Below are positions 17,152 to 24,341 of a stretch of 64,000 nt of DNA, piece after piece. The translations under genes and the position numbers were made by a program. The notes under the pieces were generated by a model, which was given only the letters and a program-made list of their open reading frames with translations, was not told where the DNA came from and searched no databases. Source of the DNA: Candidatus Lachnoclostridium pullistercoris (GTDB lineage: Bacteria > Bacillota > Clostridia > Lachnospirales > Lachnospiraceae); assembly GCA_019119775.1 (NCBI GenBank), contig DWWL01000040.1, forward strand, positions 26,974 through 90,973, in the 5' to 3' direction. Position 1 is the stretch's first letter, and every line of letters starts with the position of its first letter.

Positions 17152-18213
17152 ATGAAGATTTCTTATCTGAAAGCTGACAATTTCATGCTGTTTGACCATT
17201 TGGATATTTCCTGGTCTTCCAACATCAACATTATCAGCGGAGAAAACAGTACGGGGAAATCGACCCTGCTGAAATTAATGTATTCCATACTAAAACCAAT
17301 TTCTCTTCCCAACGCTGCCGCTATGACTCAGGAACAGATGGAGACGGCCATAGTAGAAAAAATGCAGGGGAATTTTCGCCCGGATGAGGGAAAAATCGGG
17401 AGACTGGTGAGCAGAAAACAGGGGAGCAACCGGACAGATGTTGAGCTAGGACTGGAAAAAGCCGGAAAGGTGGCGATCGGTTTCGGAAACAGGCAGGAAA
17501 AACATGCAGAAATAGCAGCTTCTGTTGATAATTTTCAGCGCTTTGATCCGGTCTATATGCCGCCCAAGGAAATGATTTCCTCCACAGAACATTTTCAGTC
17601 TCTGTATGAAAATTATCATATAGATTTTGAGGAAATGTATTACGACCTGACAAAGCTGCTGGACAGACCTCTGAAAAAAGGGGCCAATACCAGTGAACAG
17701 AATAAGGTTCTGGCCAGCTTTGAAAAGATCATAGATGGAAAAATCATTCAGAAGGATAAAAAATTCTATCTGAAGATGAAGGGCGCCGGAGAGTTTGAGA
17801 TGGGGCTGGTTTCTGAGGGATACCGGAAATTAGCCACGATTATATATTTGATCACATCCGGCAGTCTGGACAAAAATTCTGTTTTGTTCTGGGATGAGCC
17901 GGAAACGAATATGAATCCCAGGATGATCAGGTATATTGTGGAAGCAGCAGCGGAACTGGCCAAAATGGGAGTTCAGGTATTTATTACCACCCATGATTAT
18001 TTTGTGCAGCAGTGTTTTAACTTGATTTCCGCGTACCCGAAGATTAATGAAGGAAATCTGGATATCCAGTTTGTGTCTTTGTATCGGAATGAAGAAGGAA
18101 AGATCCGATACTCGGCAGCCCATCAGGTTTCTGAATTGGAGCACAATTCCATTATGGAAGAGTTTGACGCCTTATATTTGAGGGAGCAGAGCATAATCTA
18201 TGGTGACATTTGA
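17152..18213 (+). CDS. AAA-family (AAA_21/OLD-like, ABC-type) ATPase, candidate defence protein
   Basis: A 353-residue ATPase. Walker A GENSTGKST spans about residues 30-38, a degenerate signature lies in VSEGYRK, Walker B is VLFWDEPETN, and an H-loop histidine is in ITTHDYF: the layout of SMC-like/AAA_21 ATPases found in OLD, Septu PtuA and PARIS AriA proteins. No membrane segment or transporter partner is present, so it is not a transport ATPase. It overlaps the next gene by 14 bases. Base composition is visibly lower in GC than the flanking genes, suggesting transfer. Function in defence is inferred from architecture only. Confidence 0.75.
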   Translation: MKISYLKADNFMLFDHLDISWSSNINIISGENSTGKSTLLKLMYSILKPISLPNAAAMTQEQMETAIVEKMQGNFRPDEGKIGRLVSRKQGSNRTDVELGLEKAGKVAIGFGNRQEKHAEIAASVDNFQRFDPVYMPPKEMISSTEHFQSLYENYHIDFEEMYYDLTKLLDRPLKKGANTSEQNKVLASFEKIIDGKIIQKDKKFYLKMKGAGEFEMGLVSEGYRKLATIIYLITSGSLDKNSVLFWDEPETNMNPRMIRYIVEAAAELAKMGVQVFITTHDYFVQQCFNLISAYPKINEGNLDIQFVSLYRNEEGKIRYSAAHQVSELEHNSIMEEFDALYLREQSIIYGDI

Positions 18214-18796
18214 GGAAAGTAATCTGAAATTTACATTTCCGGACAGCGCCGCGGCAGTAAAGTATGATGATACAAGATTTTACAGGAATTATGTAAATCA
18301 GCTGCCCGGCGCGAAAGGGATGGATTTTGTCAGTTTATGGGAAAACAGCGTGGTTTTTACGGAGGTAAAAAACTGCGAAGGAGAGGAAGCGGATAATCGC
18401 TGGCGGATTTATCCGGACAATGAAAAACTGACGACAACTGCGTCGAAGAACAACACAGCAGGACGGGACAGTCTGGACATTGAGGTAGCCAGGAAAGCAG
18501 CTCTGACGGTTGCAGGTCTTTACGGTGCATATACAAAGAAAAGCGGATGCGAATCAGCCGCGGAGCTGGAAAATCTCGCGAGGAGCCTGTGGAAGAAAAG
18601 AGATATCACGGATCGGTCCCCTCTTCTGATCATTTTGTTTTTAGAGGGGGATTTTGGCTGTGAGAGCCGGAGCAAAAAAATGGTTATGAGCGCTCTGGAA
18701 AATAAGATCAAGAAGAAATTGAGCTGGCTGGACTGTCAGGTTTCAGTGGTGGATTCTGATACATATCGAAAAGAAATTTTCTCTGTTCAAAAATAG
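18200..18796 (+). CDS. Putative PD-(D/E)xK nuclease-like partner of the AAA ATPase
   Basis: A 198-residue protein I do not recognise as a named family. Near the N-terminus Asp42 and the strand VVFTEVKNC (Glu55-Val-Lys57) match the D...ExK pattern of PD-(D/E)xK nucleases, with a conserved-looking Lys/Arg-rich helix behind. The C-terminal third is charged (ENKIKKKLSW). It shares 14 bases with the ATPase gene, starts inside it without a strong ribosome site of its own, and is therefore coupled. An ATPase plus small nuclease is the composition of several anti-phage systems, but the nuclease call rests on one motif. Confidence 0.5.
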   Translation: MVTFEESNLKFTFPDSAAAVKYDDTRFYRNYVNQLPGAKGMDFVSLWENSVVFTEVKNCEGEEADNRWRIYPDNEKLTTTASKNNTAGRDSLDIEVARKAALTVAGLYGAYTKKSGCESAAELENLARSLWKKRDITDRSPLLIILFLEGDFGCESRSKKMVMSALENKIKKKLSWLDCQVSVVDSDTYRKEIFSVQK

Positions 18797-18824
18797 CAAT
18801 GTCTTTATTTTACCCTCATTTTAC

Positions 18825-18853
18825 TTGATATAAATATCACAATATGAGATAAT
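18825..18853 (+). promoter_or_regulatory. Putative sigma-A promoter of the hfs-like hydrogenase operon
   Basis: TTGATA, a 17-base spacer, GATAAT, about 85 bases before the first gene at 18936, in an AT-rich gap that separates the operon from the lower-GC ATPase/nuclease unit. Confidence 0.6.
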
Positions 18854-18935
18854 GTTTTCAATCAATTACCGGCATATTGACGAATAAACGCCGGAAAATC
18901 TGAGGGGAATTTTTTCATATTCGGAGGTAAGAATC

Positions 18936-19178
18936 ATGAGAGTAACCATATGTATCGGCAGCGCCTGCCATTTAAAAGGCTCCAGAGACGTGATTTCCCA
19001 GATGCAGAAGCTGGTGGCGGAAAACGGCCTGGGAAACCGGGTGGATTTAAACGGGGCGTTCTGCTCCGGCAACTGCATAAAAGAGGGAGTCTGCGTGACG
19101 GTGGACGGAGAACTTTTTTCCGTAAAGCCGGAGGAGACAAAAGACTTTTTTGAGAGAGAGATCCTTGGGAGGATGTAG
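18936..19178 (+). CDS. Thioredoxin-like [2Fe-2S] ferredoxin (HfsA-like)
   Basis: An 80-residue protein with the thioredoxin-like [2Fe-2S] signature: CIGSACHLKGS near the N-terminus and FCSGNCIKEG about 35 residues later, giving the four cluster cysteines. It corresponds to the C-terminal domain of NuoE/HydC. It is the first gene of a four-gene operon and ends two bases before the H-cluster protein gene, so it is likely its electron partner. GGAGGTAAG lies upstream of the ATG. Confidence 0.85.
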   Translation: MRVTICIGSACHLKGSRDVISQMQKLVAENGLGNRVDLNGAFCSGNCIKEGVCVTVDGELFSVKPEETKDFFEREILGRM

Positions 19179-19180
19179 AT

Positions 19181-20911
19181 ATGGGGATCATTGATTTTAA
19201 AGCGACAAAGTGCAAGCACTGTTATAAATGCGTCCGCTACTGCGATGTAAAGGCGATCATGATCAAAGACGAGCGGGCGGAGATCATGCCGGACAAGTGC
19301 ATTCTCTGCGGCCACTGCCTGCAGATCTGCCCCCAGGAGGCCAAGACTTTAAACAGCGATCTGTCCCAGGTCCAGGCCATGATCCGCAGGGGGGAGAAGG
19401 TGATCGTGTCCATCGCTCCGTCCTATATGGGCCTTCTGCGCTTCCATACCACCGGTCAGGTGAAGACCGCCTTAAAAAAGCTGGGCTTTTTCGATGTGCG
19501 TGAGACGTCCGAGGGAGCGGCGGTGGTGACGCAGGAATACGCCAGGCTGCTGGAGGAAGGGACCATGGAAAACATTATCACCACCTGTTGTCCCAGCGTC
19601 AATTCCCTGATTGAGATCTATTATCCCCAGCTGGTGCCCTGCATGGCCCCGGTGGTGTCGCCCATGGTCGCCCACGGGATGATTATCAAAAAACAGCATC
19701 CCGATGCCAAAGTGGTATTTTTAGGCCCCTGCATCGCCAAAAAGCAGGAGTCGGAGGACGAGCGCCACAGGGGAGTGATCGACGCGGTGCTGAATTTCAA
19801 CGATATCAGCCGCTGGCTTTCCGATGAGAATGTGGTGATCGAGGAATGTGAGGACGAGCCGTTTGTGCAGATTGACCCGAAGGTGAACCGGCTGTATCCG
19901 GTGACGAACGGAGTGGTAAATTCTGTGCTGTCCACGGAGAAGCAGACGGACCATTACCGGAAATTTTACGTCCACGGACTGTCCAACTGCATTGACCTGT
20001 GCAAATCCATGCTGAGGGGGGAGATCAAGGGCTGCTTTATTGAGATGAACAGCTGCTCCGGCGGCTGTATCAAGGGCCCGACAGTGAACGACGAGACGAT
20101 TTCCCGCTTTAAGGTGAAGCTGGATATGGAGGAATCAATCTCCAGAGAGCCGGCGGACAGTGAGGAGATCGGAAGAGTGCTGAGTGAGCTCTCCTTTGAA
20201 AAACGGTTTGAGGACCGGTCCATCAACGATCCCATGCCGACGGAGGAGCAGATCCGTGAGATCCTGCGCATGACGGGAAAGACCAGGCCGGAGGACGAGT
20301 TAAACTGCGGCGCCTGCGGCTACCCCACCTGCCGGGAAAAAGCCATCGCCGTGTTCCAGAAGAAGGCGGAGCTTAATATGTGCATCCCGTTTATGCACGA
20401 CAAGGCGGAATCCTTCGCCAACCTGGTGATGGAGACTTCCCCCAACGTGGTTCTCATTGTGGACGAGGATATGAAGATCCTGGAGTACTCCGCCGTGGGA
20501 GAGAAATATTTCGGAAAAACGAGAAAAGAAGCTCTGGACATGTATCTCTACGAGTTTATTGACCCGACGGATTTCCAGTGGGTATTTGACACCCATCAGA
20601 ACATCCACGGAAAGAAGGTGACTTACACCGAGTACGGAGTCACCATGCTCCAGAACATCGTTTACATAGAGAAGGAAAATGCGGTGCTGGCCACCTTTAT
20701 CGACATCACGCAGCAGGAGGAGAAGGCCAGACAGGACTACGAGACGAAGCTGGCCACTGCGGATCTGGCCCAGAAGGTGATCCACAAGCAGATGATGGTG
20801 GCTCAGGAGATCGCGGGGCTTTTAGGAGAGACGACGGCGGAGACGAAGACCACTCTGACCAAGCTGTGCAAGTCCCTGCTGGAAGACGGAAACGAAAGCG
20901 AGGTTCGGTAG
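19181..20911 (+). CDS. PAS-containing [FeFe]-hydrogenase-like sensory protein (HydS/HfsB-like)
   Basis: A 576-residue multidomain protein. Order: two [4Fe-4S] ferredoxin motifs (CKHCYKCVRYC, CILCGHCLQIC, residues 10-50); an H-cluster domain with TTCCPSVN, GPCIAKKQE and MNSCSGGCIKGP, all four cluster cysteines kept but the usual Trp of the first motif absent; a Cys-rich Fe-S domain (CGACGYPTC, about 370-400); a PAS domain (about 405-515); and a C-terminal helical segment. No kinase domain is present. This matches the PAS-bearing putative sensory hydrogenases (group C). It precedes a SpoIIE-type phosphatase by zero bases, suggesting that redox or H2 state is passed to it. Confidence 0.85.
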   Translation: MGIIDFKATKCKHCYKCVRYCDVKAIMIKDERAEIMPDKCILCGHCLQICPQEAKTLNSDLSQVQAMIRRGEKVIVSIAPSYMGLLRFHTTGQVKTALKKLGFFDVRETSEGAAVVTQEYARLLEEGTMENIITTCCPSVNSLIEIYYPQLVPCMAPVVSPMVAHGMIIKKQHPDAKVVFLGPCIAKKQESEDERHRGVIDAVLNFNDISRWLSDENVVIEECEDEPFVQIDPKVNRLYPVTNGVVNSVLSTEKQTDHYRKFYVHGLSNCIDLCKSMLRGEIKGCFIEMNSCSGGCIKGPTVNDETISRFKVKLDMEESISREPADSEEIGRVLSELSFEKRFEDRSINDPMPTEEQIREILRMTGKTRPEDELNCGACGYPTCREKAIAVFQKKAELNMCIPFMHDKAESFANLVMETSPNVVLIVDEDMKILEYSAVGEKYFGKTRKEALDMYLYEFIDPTDFQWVFDTHQNIHGKKVTYTEYGVTMLQNIVYIEKENAVLATFIDITQQEEKARQDYETKLATADLAQKVIHKQMMVAQEIAGLLGETTAETKTTLTKLCKSLLEDGNESEVR

Positions 20912-22093
20912 ATGGGAATTACAGTGGATGTGGCCTACAAGAGCTTCAATAAATTCGGCGAGGTCCTCTGCGGCGACAAGGTGGAAATGCTGAAGACGGA
21001 AGATTCTGACATCCTGATCCTGGCCGACGGCATGGGCAGCGGCGTGAAGGCCAACATTCTGGCCACGCTGACGTCAAAAATCCTGGGAACCATGTTTTTA
21101 AACGGCGCCACTCTGGAAGAATGCGTGGAGACGATCGTGGAGACTCTCCCCATCTGCCAGGTGAGAAAAGTGGCCTACTCCACCTTCAGCATTCTCCAGG
21201 TATTCCACAGCGGAGAGGCTTATCTGGTGGAGTTTGACAACCCGGGCTGTATCTTTATCCGGGACGGAAAACTGGTTCCCATACCGGAAAATATCCGGGT
21301 GATCAAGGACAAAAAGATCAATGAATTCCGCTTTCAGGTGAAAAAGGGGGATGCCCTGATCCTGATGAGCGACGGCACCGTCCACGCCGGCGTGGGACAG
21401 CTCTTAAATTTCGGCTGGCAGTGGGAGGACATTGCCGCCTACGCGTTAAAACAGTACGGAAAGACCATCTCCGCCTCCCGCCTGGCCACGGCGATCTGCC
21501 AGGCCTGCGACGAGCTCTACATGTACCGGCCGGGGGATGACACCACGGTGGCTTGCATGCGGATCATCGGCGCGAAGCCGGTCCATCTCATGACCGGTCC
21601 GGCTCAGAAGAAGGAGGACGATGAGCGGATGGTGGCAGACTTCATGGCGGGAGATGAGGGCACCAGGCGGATCGTGTGCGGAGGCACCAGCGCCACTATT
21701 GTTTCCCGGGTGCTGGGAAGACCCATGGACGTTTCCTTAGACTACGTGGACCCGGAGATCCCGCCCATGGCATATATCGAGGGAATCGATCTGGTGACGG
21801 AGGGCGTTCTCACCTTAAACCGGGTGGTGAAGCTGCTGCGCCGCTATGTGGACAAAGATGTGGTGACGGAGAACTTTTTCCTGGAACTGGATGAGAAAAA
21901 CGGCGCGTCCATGGTGGCGAAGGTGCTGATTGAGGACTGTACGGAGCTGCACCTGTTTGTGGGAAAGGCCATCAACAGCGCTTACCAGAATCCCAGCCTG
22001 CCCTTTGACCTGGGAATCCGCCAGAACCTGGTGGACCAGCTGTGCCGCGCAGTGGAGGACATGGGGAAAAAGGTGACTGTCACGTATTATTAA
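20912..22093 (+). CDS. SpoIIE/PP2C-type serine phosphatase linked to hydrogenase (HfsC-like)
   Basis: A 393-residue protein whose first ~230 residues form a SpoIIE-type PP2C phosphatase: the metal aspartates appear in ILILADGMGSG, MSDGTVHAG and GDDTTVACM. The last ~150 residues (GTRRIVCGGTSATIVSRVLG onward) form a second domain that I cannot name. The ATG follows directly on the stop of the sensory H-cluster gene. The role would be dephosphorylation of a Ser/Thr-phosphorylated regulator in response to the sensor; no such target is in the operon. Confidence 0.85.
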   Translation: MGITVDVAYKSFNKFGEVLCGDKVEMLKTEDSDILILADGMGSGVKANILATLTSKILGTMFLNGATLEECVETIVETLPICQVRKVAYSTFSILQVFHSGEAYLVEFDNPGCIFIRDGKLVPIPENIRVIKDKKINEFRFQVKKGDALILMSDGTVHAGVGQLLNFGWQWEDIAAYALKQYGKTISASRLATAICQACDELYMYRPGDDTTVACMRIIGAKPVHLMTGPAQKKEDDERMVADFMAGDEGTRRIVCGGTSATIVSRVLGRPMDVSLDYVDPEIPPMAYIEGIDLVTEGVLTLNRVVKLLRRYVDKDVVTENFFLELDEKNGASMVAKVLIEDCTELHLFVGKAINSAYQNPSLPFDLGIRQNLVDQLCRAVEDMGKKVTVTYY

Positions 22094-22144
22094 ATTTCCG
22101 GCCGTAAGAAACAGGGGAAGGCCGTATGTGAGGAGGAAAAAGAA

Positions 22145-23596
22145 ATGGTAACAAACGATGCGACTCTGCTGCGGATCAAGCACGATGTGCTCTGCGAAGT
22201 GGCAAAAGGCGCCTGGGAGGGAAAGCTGGAACAGAAGAAGGAGGAGATCCCCTACACGCTGATCCCCGGCCCCCAGGCCCAGTTCCGCTGCTGCATCTAT
22301 AAAGAGCGGGAGATCATCCGCCAGAGGGTGAAGCTGGCTGTGGGCCAGTGCCCCACGGGAAAGGATTCCTACAATGTGGTCCAGGTGATCAACGCGGCCT
22401 GTGAGGAATGTCCCATCGCTTCCTACATTGTCACGGACAACTGCCGGAAATGTATGGGAAAGGCATGCCAGAATTCCTGCCGCTTCGGGGCCATCAGCAT
22501 GGGGCAGCACAGGGCCCACATAGATCCTTCCAAGTGCAAGGAATGCGGCATGTGCGCCAACGCCTGCCCCTACAATGCCATCGCCCATCTGGAGCGGCCC
22601 TGCAAGAAGGCGTGTCCCGTGGACGCCATCACCTATGATGAGTATGGCATCTGCGTGATCGATGAGAAGAAATGTATCCAGTGCGGCATGTGCATCCACA
22701 GCTGCCCCTTCGGCGCCATCGGCTCCAAGACCTTTATCGTGGATGTGATCAATCTGATCCGCGCCGGAAAACGGGTGGTGGCCATGGTGGCCCCGGCGGT
22801 GGAAGGCCAGTTCGGCCCGGACATTACCATGGCCAGCTGGAAAACAGCCCTGAAAAAGATTGGTTTCGACGATATGATCGAGGTGGCTTTAGGCGGAGAT
22901 ATGACGGCGGCTGCCGAGGCTGAAGAGTGGGCAGAGGCTTACAGGGAAGGGAAAAAGATGACCACTTCCTGCTGTCCGGCCTTCGTCAACATGATCCGCC
23001 AGCACTTCCCCACTCTGCTGGAAAATATGTCAACCACCGTATCCCCCATGTGCGCCGTGTCCAGGATGCTTAAGGCGGAGGACCCGGATGTGGTGACTGT
23101 GTTTATCGGCCCCTGCATCGCCAAAAAGAGCGAGGCTCTGGATCTGAGCATCCAGGGAAATGCGGACTACGCCCTGACCATGGAGGAGGCCCGCGCCATG
23201 ATGCGGGCCAGAGGCGTGGAGCTGGAGCCTGAGCCCAACAGCCTGCAGGACGGGTCGGTCTTCGGCAAGCGGTTCGGCAACGGAGGCGGAGTGACGGCGG
23301 CCGTGCTGGAGTGCTTAAAGGAGAGCGGGGAGAACGCGGACATCAATGTGATGAAGTGCAACGGCGCGGCAGAGTGCAAGAAGGCCCTGCTCCTTCTGCG
23401 GGCAGGAAAACTGCCGGCTGATTTTGTGGAGGGAATGGCCTGCGTGGGCGGCTGTGTGGGCGGCCCCAGCCGCCACAAGAGCGAGCAGGAGGCGAAGAAA
23501 GCCAGGGATCAGCTCATCGGCCAGGCCGATGACAGAAAGGTCCATGAAAATCTGGAGCGTTATCCCATGGATCAGTTTTCCATGCACCGCAACTAA
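22145..23596 (+). CDS. Monomeric [FeFe] hydrogenase with several [4Fe-4S] domains (HfsD-like)
   Basis: A 483-residue enzyme. The N-terminal ~200 residues contain multiple Cys motifs (NCRKCMGKACQNSC, CKECGMCANACPYNA, CKKACPVDA, CIQCGMCIHSCPFGA), enough for three or four [4Fe-4S] clusters. The H domain has TTSCCPAFVN, GPCIAKKSE and MACVGGCVGGP, so both L1 cysteines, including the proton-transfer one, are present and catalysis is plausible. A Phe replaces the canonical Trp, as I recall for group B enzymes. It would exchange electrons with ferredoxin to make or use H2. Last gene of the hfs-like operon, 51 bases after the phosphatase. Confidence 0.87.
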   Translation: MVTNDATLLRIKHDVLCEVAKGAWEGKLEQKKEEIPYTLIPGPQAQFRCCIYKEREIIRQRVKLAVGQCPTGKDSYNVVQVINAACEECPIASYIVTDNCRKCMGKACQNSCRFGAISMGQHRAHIDPSKCKECGMCANACPYNAIAHLERPCKKACPVDAITYDEYGICVIDEKKCIQCGMCIHSCPFGAIGSKTFIVDVINLIRAGKRVVAMVAPAVEGQFGPDITMASWKTALKKIGFDDMIEVALGGDMTAAAEAEEWAEAYREGKKMTTSCCPAFVNMIRQHFPTLLENMSTTVSPMCAVSRMLKAEDPDVVTVFIGPCIAKKSEALDLSIQGNADYALTMEEARAMMRARGVELEPEPNSLQDGSVFGKRFGNGGGVTAAVLECLKESGENADINVMKCNGAAECKKALLLLRAGKLPADFVEGMACVGGCVGGPSRHKSEQEAKKARDQLIGQADDRKVHENLERYPMDQFSMHRN

Positions 23597-23648
23597 GGCC
23601 GAAGCGTCCGGATCAGATCCTGAGCCTGGAATTTGGGAAATTTTACCC

Positions 23649-23677
23649 GTGACTTTTCTTTGGCTCTGTAGTATAAT
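23649..23677 (+). promoter_or_regulatory. Putative sigma-A promoter of the PepSY-like gene
   Basis: GTGACT, a 17-base spacer, TATAAT, ending about 28 bases before the ATG at 23706; a ribosome site GGTGGGAGAAG lies between. Confidence 0.6.
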
Positions 23678-23705
23678 AAAGGGACTACAGAGGTGGGAGA
23701 AGACA

Positions 23706-24209
23706 ATGAACAGGTTATGGAGAATGACAGCCGCTCTGTTTGCGGCGATATGGATAGGAGTGCCGGCCCCCGCATTTGGCGCGGAAACCGGTACGGAGAC
23801 GGCAGTGACAAAGGAGACGGCGCGGGAGACGGCGGACAGCCTGGTTCCGGAGGACAGTGAGTTTCAGTACGCGGAGCAGTGCGGAGACGCGTTTGAGGTG
23901 CTCTACTACAGCGACGCGGACAAGGCATATTATTCTGTGCGGGTGTCCATATTCACAGGAGAAGTGTCTTCTGTGTCCACGGTGCTGGTGGACAGCCGGG
24001 GCAGCCGGGAGGCGGTCCTGACGGAAGCGCAGGCGACTGAGATCGCCTCAGAGGACGCCGGCGAGGTAAATGTGGATTCCGTAGCTTTAGATACGGTGGC
24101 AGGACGGAAAAAATACGAAGTGCAGTGCAGCGGCGACGGTTTTGAGGTCAGCTACCAGATCAATGCGGAGAGCGGCCGGATCCTGAAAAAAACAGTTCAG
24201 TATTTGTAA
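23706..24209 (+). CDS. Secreted PepSY-like protein
   Basis: A 167-residue protein with a signal peptide (MNRLWRMTAALFAAIWIG, cleavage likely after APAFGA), a short Thr/Glu-rich linker, and two repeats of about 60 residues ending VSIFTGEVSSVSTVLVD and INAESGRILKKTVQYL, the pattern of PepSY domains thought to inhibit or chaperone extracellular proteases. The longer open frame upstream overlaps the hydrogenase gene and is rejected. A promoter and a terminator frame it as a single-gene unit. Confidence 0.75.
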   Translation: MNRLWRMTAALFAAIWIGVPAPAFGAETGTETAVTKETARETADSLVPEDSEFQYAEQCGDAFEVLYYSDADKAYYSVRVSIFTGEVSSVSTVLVDSRGSREAVLTEAQATEIASEDAGEVNVDSVALDTVAGRKKYEVQCSGDGFEVSYQINAESGRILKKTVQYL

Positions 24210-24220
24210 ACGGCAGCAGA

Positions 24221-24256
24221 AAGCCCCTGTTTCGGTTGAGAAGCAGGGGCGTTTTT
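24221..24256 (+). terminator. Intrinsic terminator
   Basis: GCCCCTG and CAGGGGC arms extended by a TTC/GAA pairing, short loop, then GTTTTTAT. It closes the PepSY-like gene. Confidence 0.85.
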
Positions 24257-24341
24257 ATATAACAGGAAACTTGTGTTCCACAACAGAAAACCGCGGGAGC
24301 AGATATTTCCGGCGGAGCCGCCGGGCACGGGAAAGCGGGGG

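Noticed and set aside
21815..22699. Minus-strand open frame of about 294 codons
   Set aside because: Antisense to the phosphatase and hydrogenase genes; His-rich, low-information translation typical of a shadow frame.
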